A stretch of DNA of 60,000 nt from Lineus longissimus (lineage: Eukaryota; Nemertea; Pilidiophora; Heteronemertea; Lineidae): assembly GCF_910592395.1 (NCBI RefSeq), contig NC_088319.1:12340001-12400000 (forward strand), written 5' to 3'. The notes beneath the pieces were generated by a model, which did not search any database, was not told the origin of the DNA, and saw nothing but the letters and a program-made list of their open reading frames with translations. Shown here in pieces: positions 14,301-26,300 of the stretch (position 1 is its first letter; each line of letters begins with the position of its first letter). Both the position numbers and the translations under genes were made by a program.

Positions 14301-17300
14301 ATTGATGTTGAAATACGTCATCCCTTTGCTGACCTGCCCACTCTTCTTGTGTCCGACCTGCACCTCTCCAAAAGCAGATTTGATAATCAACAAAACCAAG
14401 TCATGTGCTATCTTCTTATTGTTTTGGCCTGACTCTTTCAGTTCTTGAACCTGCTGTTCTGTGAAATTACCTTTCTTGTCATTGAGATAGACGTTATTAA
14501 CCACGCCCCAACCATCTCCAACAATCTCAACACCTGTCCTAAACGTCATAATGATATTTTGCCTATCCTCAGGGCGCCTCTTGGCCCGGCCAAAGATGCG
14601 TCTGTAGTCGGCAAGACTTACTTGGTAGTCTTGCCCATTGATGTTGTAAATGATCAGATTTGCTGCCAGTTGTTCAAATCCTGACGTCCCAGTGGCATAA
14701 GCTGAACGTAAAATCTTCATCAGTAGATCGCGTGACAGATCTGTCACAGCTGAAGCCTTCATAGCAGTCACCTCTTCGTCACCCAGGTCGATCTCCTTCC
14801 CATTGACAGAGACAGTGGTTGTAGTTTTCCAACCAGCCCACGATAGCCTGGACTTACTCCTGAAGGTGATTAGAACTTGTCGCTGCTCATGGGGTGGAAC
14901 ATCAGCATCTCCAAATATAATATCCTGTTCCTTTTCTGTGAGATCATAAGGCCTGTTGTTGACATAGAAAGTAATTGTCCTGGCAGGCATGACTGTTGAA
15001 ATTAATTGGGGCGTCGTGGCGTAGGCTGTTCGGAGTATGGTCAGGAGCAAGCTGCGTGAAATATCGTGACCTCGAGCATTCCTCATCTGTTCTACTTGGT
15101 CACCTGTCAGATCAGCTTGATTTCCATTGACAAGTACTTTAGTTTCATGGCTTGATCCTTCATCTGTCTGTGAAGATGTCATCCTGAAGGTCAAAGCAAC
15201 AGTCCGGTCACTTTTCTGAGGTGGGCCAGACTCGCCGAAGATGGAACTGACTTCTTGGCTGGTTAGATCATATCCACGACCTCCGAGATAAAATCTTGTG
15301 GTCCCTGCTATGACACTGCGTTTAGTTGTGTAAACCCTTAATGTATCTGTATCAGTTACATGCAGATCAAAGGCAGTCCTTATTATGATTCTGAGCAAAC
15401 GTCTACTGATATCGTGATACCCTGCATTCTTCAGCTGTTTGACCTCTTGAGCCGACAAGGTCAACTTCTTGCCATTTGCATACGCTGATGTTGTTGTGAT
15501 ATAGCTGTCCCCAACTTTAGCAGTTGACGTCCTAAATGAAACTCTGATACTCCTATCATTCTCAGGTGGAATGTCAGTATCACCAAAGATGGACGTGACT
15601 TCTTGGGCAGTTAAATCATAGGAGCGCCCACCGATATGGAAGCTGGTCACTTCTGCAGGTCCAGTGAGTGTGGTACTCACAGTTGTGGAGACTTCAGGTA
15701 CTTCGGCATGACTATCATCGTCATAAGCTGTCCTCAGTAGGGTATAGACTGCTGTTCTAGAGATTGTCTGAGTACCAGTATTTTTGATTTCCTGGACTTG
15801 CTCTGGGGTCAGGTTTGCTTTCTTTCCATTGACATAAATGGATGTCACACTACTGAAGCCAGTGCCTGTCTGCATGGAGGATGTCTTGAACGCTATCTGC
15901 AGTGTTCTTTCCATTGGTGCACCGGCCTCGCCAAACACTTGCACCACTTCAGTTGCACTGAGCTCGTAGGGTGTGCCGTTGATGTTGAATGTGGTGGAAG
16001 AATCAACCTTTCCAGATGTAGACCCTGACATATGACTTGATCCAGGCTCCATTTCTGGTGCTCTCTGTACAAATGCTGTCCTCAATATGAGATGAAATAA
16101 GGTCTTTGAGATATCTCTAGTGCTAGAATCTCTCATCTGTTGAACTTGTTGTTCGTTGAGATTCAGTTTCTTCCCATTCACATAGACAAAAGTCTGTGAC
16201 CTGTACAAGCCAGTTTCAGTCTTAACTGTTGACGTCCTGAAACTGAAGTGCATCATCCTCTGCTCTGGACCTGGGAGCCCCGCTACCCCAAATATTGACT
16301 CAACCTCGTCTGTGGTGAGTTCATACTGCCTTCCATTGACATTGAAGCTGCCATTGATGTAAACAGATGGTTGAGACTTTGGCTTCATTGAAGATGTCTC
16401 ACCAGAGGATCTCTGGCCAGCTGCTGTATCATCAGTCACCCGAAAGGCAGTACTTAAGAGAATATGGAGAAGACTCCTTGGAATATCTGCTCTTCCAGAA
16501 CTTCTGAGACTTGACATCTGTGTTTCGGTGAGAAAGAGTTTCCTACCATTGACGTATGCTCTGGTTTCTGTCTTGAAAGTGTTGCCTGTTTGAGCTGTGG
16601 TTGTCTTGAATGTCATCAGAAGTGTTCTCTTTCCAGCAACCGGTGGACCAGAGATACCAAAGATCCTCTCTACCTCCTCAGGTTCTAACATGTACGACCT
16701 GCCATTTAGGATGAATGTTGGAGCTGTAGAGTCTCTTGTGTCAGATGTGAACACGGTTGACCCTGTTCCTGTACTACTGGATGACCCAGTTCCCGTTCTG
16801 GATGACCCTGTTCCTGTATCATTTGATCCACTGTCATTTCGTTCAGCAAATGCACCCTTCAATAAAGTCGTTAGCAATGGTCTTGGGAGGTTGTCAGTTG
16901 AATTTCTGAGGAAGTCGATATCTTCTTCTGTGAATGCCACCTTCTTGCCATTGATGAAGACTGATGTTTCGACACTGAGGCTGCCATTTAACCAACTTGA
17001 AGATGTCTTGTAAGAGACAAGAAGTCTCCTTCGATCAGCAGCTGGTAAGCCAGCTACTCCGAATATGTTCTCAACCTCGTCATATGTGAGATTATAAGAT
17101 CTGCCATTGATGTAAAAAATTGGCCAGTCGGCATCCCTGGTCTCAGATGTGAAGACAGTAGACCCTGTGATGGTAGGTCCAGCCATAACACCACTTGAAC
17201 TCGATCCTGATGATCCTGCTCCTGTAGTTCCAGTTAACTTATAAGCTGCCCTCAGAATTCTCATCAATAGGGGCTTTGAAATCTCTGACTTTCCTCTGAG

Positions 17301-20300
17301 TTTGTCGACATCCTGTTTCTGCAGATCAATCACTGTGCCATCAATCTCGCCCTTGTACTTAGTCATCCAACCACTGTCTGTCTTTGTTGCCTCTGAGCTA
17401 GTTAACACGGAGATGATGTTATCACCAGCAGGGATTTGTTCATCTTGGAACAGAGCTTGGAGCTCCACAGGTGTTAGAGTGTACTGCCTTCCATTGACTG
17501 TGAAAGTTGTACTCTGCGGAGCTAGCCCTGTGCCACCTCCTGCTGAAGTTCTCATCCAAAGGGCATAAGCTTTCTTGAGAATCAAATGAAGGAGATCAGT
17601 TGGCATTGGCTTCTTGGATGAATCTATCAATGCTTGAATATAATGAGATGGAATCTCTGTCCTTTCTCCATTGATGAAAATAACAGCATTCGCGCTGTCC
17701 TGCTCTCGCTTCCATGTAACCTGCAACACCCTTTGGCTCGGAACTGTATCTGAACCATAGAGAGTCCTGAGTTGTTGCCTGCTGACATTATAACTCTGAC
17801 CATTGATCTGGAATGAGAAGACTCCGGTATTTCCTCTGGAGAATCCGTAGGCTATACGGATGATTTTGTGGACTAGGGACTGTGCTAGGTCATAGTTCCT
17901 TAGAGACGAATCTTTCAGTTCTTGGTACTCATCATTTGAAAGGTTAGCCTCGTATCCGTTGATGGTGACCTGGTTAGTCCCAAGGAAAGTCAACCGAACG
18001 GATTGATCAGTGCCGCGGGGTATGCCTTGCACTCCAAATATCGAAGTGATGTCTCTTAAAGTTAATTCATAACTGCGTCCGTTTATTAGGAATGATCGTT
18101 GCATTGTATTCATCTGAGGGGCTAATTGTCTGTCGTATGCTGCTGCAATGACTTTCCTTACAAGATATATAGGCATTCGAGACCCAATGACTTCTCCATC
18201 TTGCTTGTAGGTTGACAGAAAGTCCTCGAGTTCAGTTTCCGTGAAGTCAACTTTCTTGCCATTGACATAGACAGTTTTCTTTATCAGATCATCTCTTGGA
18301 GAGCTGGTGTATTTTACCAAGAAAGTAAGGGCCTTCTGGGTGCCGGCTGGTAGGCCTTGATCTCCAAAAATAGCATTGTAGTCTGCCTGGGTTATGTTAT
18401 AAGGCTTGCCGTTGATCTTGAATATTGCCACACCTGGTTCCCGATCAGCTCTTCCTTCCTGGGGTCCAACATTGACACCAGACAAAGCTGTATCATAAAG
18501 CTTCACCACTATTTCTGGGGACAGCCTCTCAAACTCCGGAGTTGCACTGAACCCATCCGTGCGCCTGATCCTGTCCATTTCATGGGCATTCAGAGCAACT
18601 GGTTTCCCATTGACGGAGATTGTTGTTGTCCCTGTGCCTTCATAGAAGGAACCACCTACAGTGTTGTAGTCTACTTGAAGGTTTCTGATGGCAGTTTCAG
18701 GTAATGTGGACTGGCCATATATTCTCTGGACTGTGTCCACAGGCAGCAAGTACCGTTTACCGTGAATCGAAATGAATCTGTCCTGACGTCCTTTCGTAAA
18801 GTTTTCATTGGTGACGGTTGCCTCTACGCCTGAAATCACATCCAAAATGGCTGTCTCAAATATCTTTGACACCAATTCTGTGGACATGCGATCATGTTGT
18901 GGGTTTTTAGAGAATCCGTAAACATCTCTGATTTGTAAGAGTTCATTTGCTGTGAGCTGCAGAGGCTTTGTGTTCACAGTGACTGTAGTCTGCCCAGTAG
19001 CATCATAGAATGACCCACCTGTTGTTTTGAATCTCAATTCAATAGCTTTTCTGGCTGTCTTTGGTAATGATGATGAGCCAAAGAGCTTCTGGATTGTGCT
19101 TACTGGTAGGCGGTACTCCTGGCCATGTATTGTGATATAGTGGCCTGCCCTATCTTGGGTTCCACCTTGACTAGTTCCGCCTCTGCCAGTACCATCAGTC
19201 CTCTCACCTCCAGTTCCCTGAGTATGTATGTTAGCACCACCAGTTTCCTGGCCTTTTCTGTCAGTGCCCTGGCCTCTACTACCATTGCCACCAGTTCCCT
19301 GGTCTCTAGTGCCATTGCCCTGGCCTCTACTGTCAGTGCCACCAGTTCCCTGCCCTCCTCTGTCACTATCAGTGCCCTGGCCTCTACTGTCAATGCCACC
19401 AGTTCCCTGACTACCTCTGTCAGTGCCAGTTCCCTGACCATCTCTGTCAGTGCCATCAGTTCCCTGGCCTTCGCTGTCAGTGCTACCAGTTCCCTGACCT
19501 CTACTGTCACTGCCACCAGTTCCCTGATCACCTCTGTCAGTGCCACCGGTGATGGAGTCCTCGCCAGTGATGGAATCCTCACCAGTCAGGGAATCTTCAC
19601 CTTTTATTGGGTCCTCCCTTGCGAAGGTTTGACCCCCTACTCCTGTCACTTCTTTAGTGAATGTCTTTGCCCCTTCTCCTCCTAAGCTACCATTATAATA
19701 ATCAGGCTGTTTCACAACAACGCCACCAGTATGTGACCTCCAATTTTTGTCCACAACAACTTCATATATCTTCTCTACAAGCCCAGGGGTCAGCTTGGTA
19801 TACCTTGGGTTCGTAGTATACCCCCATACATCTCTGATCTCATTTATTTCTAACTTGGTCAGGTGGATATTGAGGCGATTTACAGTTCCAAATGAACGCC
19901 CTGTCCCATGTTCAAATGAACCACCTACTGTTGTGAATTTCATTGTCAGATTCCTTGGGGCACTGGCTGGTAATGTTGACTGCCCATAAAATCTGTTGAC
20001 AGCATCAGATGACAAGGTGTACCTCTGGCCGTGAATCTCTATTTCATTATTCGATGCTGCTGTTGATATTCTCCCAGTGCTGTGGCCTCCAGCTGCTGTG
20101 GTAACTATGTCTCCAGTGCCCGCAGTATCTGGGAGTGAAAATGCAATTATGACAAGCCTTCTAAGCAACTGGTCAGTCATCACTGCCTTTTCTGAACCAT
20201 CAATCTGATGATGGGCCAGCCCCAAAATTGCTCGCAAGCGATTATGGATCCCTGGTTCTAAATCGCCTTCATTTCCATTGACGGTAACCTTTCCATCTTG

Positions 20301-23300
20301 CCCGTCTCTGAAGGAAACTTCAAGGTACCTCTGCCCTGCTGATGGTATACCTCTATTTTCGAACATCCGCAGAATCACACTCTTTGGAAGCCCGTACTCT
20401 TTGTCGGCTACCCAGAAAATCACTTGTTCCTCAGGTACCTTAGGTTTGGCCGCAGTTGATATCGGTTGTCGTGACCTGACTGACTCGAATAGCATCTTCA
20501 GGAGATAAATTGGTGGTTTCTCCTGAGCAAGGCCATCCCCTGTACTGTGTGTGGTTTCTCGTCCATACAGTGCTTCTAGGATCAAAACATCAGCCCCTGT
20601 GATAACAGTAGCAGAACCGTTTACGAAAACTTTCGATATGCCAAATCCGCTATCTGGCTTTTCGAACACCAAGCTCAGTGTTCTGTACTGTAACGCAGGC
20701 AAAGTATTTGTTCCAAATAGTTCTTTCCTCTCTTGTGGGGTGAGTAGCAATTTTTGTCCATTGATGATCAAACCCTGAAATTCTTGTCCTGAACCTGATG
20801 TACTGTCAGCCCTACCATACCCTACTTCAAATAATTTAACTGCCAATTCGGATGATAACCTTGTGTACTGTGGGGTCTGAGAGTATCCAAATACATCCCT
20901 GATCTGATTCAATTCGTAAGAACTCAAGTTGATTGGTTTGTCATTTACTCGAACTGTGGTTTGACCAGTACCTGCAGAGAAGATGCCTCCGACAGTTTTA
21001 AATTTCAATGCTAACGATTTGCTTCCTGCAGCAGGGATAGAGCTAGAGCCAAAAACTCTTTGGATTACTGGAACAGGAATGAGGTATTCCTGGCCACGGA
21101 TCATGATAATTCTTGTACCTCTGTCACTCTCTGTTGGTGGGTTTGGTTTATTTGGACCAGTTGTATCATCAACTAAACCAGCCTCAAATAGTTTTGCGAC
21201 CAGATCTGTGGTAAGCTGAGTGTATTGCGGGTTATTTGAGTAGCCGTACACATCTCTCAGCTGCTGTAGCTCATCTCCAGTCAATTGAATGGGCCTATTG
21301 TTGACTGTGAATGTAGTTGTACCAGTTCCCTCAGTGAAAGTGCCACCGACTGTTTTGAACCTAAGCGCCAAGATTCTGCTCGCTGCCCGAGGAATGGTGT
21401 GAGATCCAAAGATCCGCCTCACGGTTTTTGTTGGTAATAGGTACCGCTTGCCTCTAACTGTAACATAGTTTTGGTCCATATCTGCCCTACCATCTTCCCT
21501 TGTGAACGTTGTAGACCCAGCACTCGGACTAGAACTATCACCTGTACCAGTTCCACCACCAGTGCCAGTGACTTGGAGACCAAAAGCTATTTGCACTAGG
21601 TTCACCAGTAGAGGCCTTGTCATGATAGGGCTTGGTGTTCCCTCGTGGTCTAGGCCAAGGATTGCCCGCAGTTTGTTCAAATACATTGGGGGTAACACAC
21701 CCCTGGTCCCATTGATATAAACTGCATTTCTGTCATGCCCATCAGCTCTGAAAGTTACCCCCAAATATCTCTTGTTTTCAGTAGGAATACTCCTGTTACC
21801 AAATATCTGCAATGTTTCTCTCTCTGGCAACCAATATTCCCTTTCGTTTATCCAGAAAAAGACCTTTTTCTCCGGTACTACTTGGGTTTTTGGTGGCACA
21901 ATTGATATCTGTGCAAGGGATTGAAATAACGCCTCTAATAGATATGTTGGGGGTTTGTCCGCACTGGGTTGTGCCACTCCATGCCCAAATAATGCATTGA
22001 GAATCATGACATCAGCTCCAGATAAGTTTGTTTCTGTATTATTGACAATAACCTTAGATGGGCCAAAGTCACCACTTTTGAACGTCAGGCTAAGGCTCCG
22101 GTAGGCCAGTGGAGGCAGGTCCCCTGTACCGAATAGAGTCTGCACTTCATCTGGGGTCAGTTCATACACTATTCCATTGATGACGATATAAGGCTTGGGT
22201 GCCTTTGGCTTCTCAATTACAACTTCTTCTTTACCAAATGCAATCTCAAACAGCCGGACAACCAACTCTGGAGGGAGAGGATTTGTTAAGAAGTAGTATG
22301 CATCGCGGATCTGGCTGAGTTCATAACGGGACAATTGGATGGGGTTGTCATTGACAGTGACGGTGGTCTGCCCTGTACCATCATAGAAAGAGCCACCTGT
22401 GGTTTTAAACTTTAATTCCAATGTTCGGTTGACATCTGGAGGAATCATGGTGTTGCCAAAGATTCTTTGAATGGTGCCTGCAGGGATACGGTAACGTCTC
22501 TTATTAATGAAAATAAATCGACTGGCCGTGCCAGAATCTTCTGATTCTTTGGTAGGTTGATCCACTTCCACTTTATCTACCTTTTCTTCTACCTCTTGAA
22601 GAGAAAAGGCAATTCGGATCAGTTTCTTTAGAATCGGTTTCGGCATATCTTGAGTCCTGCTACCATCTTTGTCCAGCCCAAGGTCCTGGCGAACTATAGT
22701 CCGCTCTGCTGGTAATAGCCACCCTTTATTTCCATTGATGTAAACAACGGGACTGCCCGCTTCGTCTCTGAAGCCCACTTCCAGCGTGCGTTCATGCTGT
22801 GTCGGTATTGGGCTCTTAGCAAACAACCTTGCAACCTCTGATTGCATCAACGCAAATGGTTTCTCGTTCACCAGAAATACTATCTGTGGTTCTTGCGTCG
22901 TCAGTGGAACGGCTGTGGAAAGAGTTTGGAAAAGTTTCTTGATGATGTAGGTTGGAGGGATATCAGTTGGGTTCTCCTGATCAGTGCTCGGGCCCCAGTT
23001 GTAGACTGCCCTTAGCAACAAGATTTCAACATCTGAAAGTCTTGCCAGTTGATCGTTAACAAACACCATCACATTACCTGTGGGTGCTGTGTCTTCGTCA
23101 ACAAATCTCAAGTTCAGGCCTCGGCGAGCAGACAGGGGGACAGAGTCTGTGTCAAAGATTTCTCTGACTTCATTTGGTGTAAGTTGGTACCTCTCTCCAT
23201 TTATCGTGATGAAATTCCCATCTTGTTCAGGAGACATGGCTGTCTCATACAACTTTACAACTAATGCATCTGATAACTTTGCATACTTCGTATTTTGTGG

Positions 23301-26300
23301 ATTCTTGGAGTAAGCAGAGACATCCCTGATTTCGCCTAACTCATCCGTTGTCAAACTGACCCATTTTCCATTGATAGTGACTGTTGTTGTACCAGTGCCT
23401 GCTTGAAGAGACCCACCTCTAGTTCTGAATTTCAAATCTAATGTCTTAGGGGCAGTATCAGGAATCATCGGCGACCCAAATATTCTCCGTATGACACCTT
23501 GAGGCAACAGGTAATACTGGCCCAAAATTGTAATAGACTTATTGGCATCTCCACTCTCTGCTTCATTAAGACTGAAGGCATACCTAATGAGCAGCTTTAG
23601 CAGTGTGGGGGTCATATTGTCTGTTGAATCAGCCATTACAACTCTCTTTATTTCCTGCAGCCTGTCTTGAGATAGCGGCATCTCATTTCCATTGATCAAC
23701 ACTTTGATGTCATTGTTGCCCAGATTTTTGCTCAGCGGTAGAAAGTTCAGCTCAAGAACACGTTGGTTTGGGCTGGGGATCTCTCGGGCACCAAACAGAC
23801 TTGTCACGTCATTTTGTGGGAGTTCATATTTGTTACCGTTGATGTAGAAGATCATGTTCCCAGCAATGGTTGGCTTTGCTGTGGCAATTGGATGAGCCCT
23901 GACTGCCGCTTCGAACAGCTTCTTCAAAAGTTTGGTCGGAAGTTGCTCACTTGCAACCATTGGGTCAAAGATGGTGTCGTCACCAAATATGAGTTGGAGT
24001 AACATTCTATCGCGGTCACTCAAGACGGCTTCCCTGCCATTGACATAGACCATAGTGCCAGAAGGATGAAAACGAAGGTTTAGGTCCATTGTTGACTCAG
24101 GTATATACCTTGTGCCAAAGATGTTGTAGATTTGTTCTGGGCTAAGAGGGTATCTTCTTGAATTGATGGTTATGGTGGTGTTCGTCGGACTTGGCTGATT
24201 GTCTGTCAGACTGTCTGGCCCTATGGCTATTTCGTAAAGTTTCATGACTAATTCGTCTGTCAGCCGAAGAAACATTGGTTTCGTGGTGAAACCGTAGACA
24301 TCTCGGATATTTTTCAGCTCCTCTGCAGTGATAGGAACATATTTATCATTGACATAAACAACTGTTTGTCCAGTTCCCTCATACAGTGATCCACCTTTCG
24401 TCTTGAATTTCAGATTCAGGTTGCGGATTGCATTTTCTGGCAGAGTGAAGGAGTCGTAGATTCTCTCTATGAAATCTTCTGGAAGGAGGTAGTCCTGGTT
24501 GTTGATGCGGACATAGGCGTCTGGTTTGGCATCTGAATCTCCCCGACCAAAGACAGATGTTCCTGTCCCCTCTTTGTCTCCTTCAGGGGCCTTCAGGGAG
24601 TATGCGGCAATGATTAGCTGCCTGAGTAAAGCGGGTGTCATCTCATCGTCACCCGTCCCATCGATAGATATTCCCAGTACATTTAGCAAACGCTTCAGTT
24701 TCGCTTCGTCCAACTTTACTTCATTTCCATTCACAAAGACTTTAGTCTCGCCAGTGATATTCTCCTTACCATTCTCATAGGCTGTTTGGAGAACTACATT
24801 TAAAGTACGCTGTTGCTTTGACAGAGGTATCTTCTTTGCCCCAAACAATAGATCCAATTCCTTGAGTGAATATTTATATTCTTTGTCCTCGATGAAAAAA
24901 CCAATCTGCTTCACTTGAGTCTCGGTAGTTGGTTTTCCTTCTAAAATTTTTCCATTTACAGTGTCTGACTCTGACTTGAGTGGATTTGTTTCCTCAATTT
25001 TGACAATGTCTTGTTTCTTTTCAAGGTCTAAAACGGCTGCAGCAACCTTTGACAACGCATTCCTTGTCTCCAATGATCCTATTGTCAGGTTAATGAAGTT
25101 TGCGTAAATGTAATCAGTGGTGTTCTCAATGCTGGGAAAGTCGTAAAACGATAAGAGTTCTCGCAAGATGCTCGTGAAGGTAGTAAAAGGAATTCTGAAT
25201 TCCTGGGCCATGTTCCTTATGATCTGTTTGGTTTCATCCTGCGCCTTCGAGGCATCAACTTTATGTAAAAGTTTCGTCAGCGCAGGTTCTAGTAATCTTC
25301 TCTTGATGTGTTGCGGCCTCCTAATCAAACTCATGATATCAATGCCAAAGGACGGTTGGTCCCGGACTTGGAGTGCCTTCTGCAATCGTATGAGGGCGAT
25401 ACTCGTGTTGAAGCCAGACATCCCGATATTGGGGAGATTCTGTTCGATGTATACTGTCATGTACTGATTGGTCATCCGTGGGGTGTTGGTGTACAGCTTC
25501 CGCAAAGTTGCAGACAATATTTTTGTAGGAATGTACAGGCTACTGGCAACGCTGGTCAGGAAGCTCTGATGTGCATCTCGGTCTGGATTGCTGATTATTT
25601 TTCGTAGGAGGTCCTTCAGGGTCCTCTTGAAAATGACCTCCGGGATTTGTAACTCGGCTGCCAACTCTTGTAATAAGGTGAGATTCCACTTTGGTCCAAT
25701 TGGAGGCTCTTCTGGCGGCGGTTCCACAGTTGTTGTAGTGGTCGTCCGCCCGTTTACGATGTAATCCTGAATTTGTGTGAAGTCACGGTAGAGAATGTAA
25801 AGCATGGTCCTCAAGACTCCTTTCATCTCTGGGTATGTTAGGTTCAGATGTGGCATGGTGACGTAATGGAAACCAGCAGCCCGGGCAATTGTCTCTGTAT
25901 TGCCCAACTGGTACAGCATCCTCAGTATCGCATGGAGGTCGATCTCCGGAATATAGAGCTCCTTGGCCAGTTCTGTCACTTTTGTACGGACCCTGCCAAT
26001 GTCAGCCTCATAATGCACCCCCTCGAATAACTCTGTGATGTATCCAATGTAAGTTTTCTCAGGTATGTACAATTCTTTCGCCATCCGATTTACTGTGGGG
26101 AGATTCTTGCCTGCCATGGATGGACGAACCTCTGGCCTGAACATCCATTTCAAGAGGTCTAGAAACATGTCAACAGGAATATCAAACTGCGCAGCCAAAT
26201 CCTCAGTTGTGACGTCTGAGTCAGCAATGAGAGAATTCCAGAAAATCTCCCTCATATGCCTGACTTTCATGTCCAAGTTATCGGCCATGCCTTGGACGGT

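Noticed and set aside
19125-19685. Long antisense frames over the Gly-rich spacer
   Set aside because: They follow from the low-complexity codon pattern of the sense strand; composition is Ser/Val/Leu/Pro repeats with no domain.
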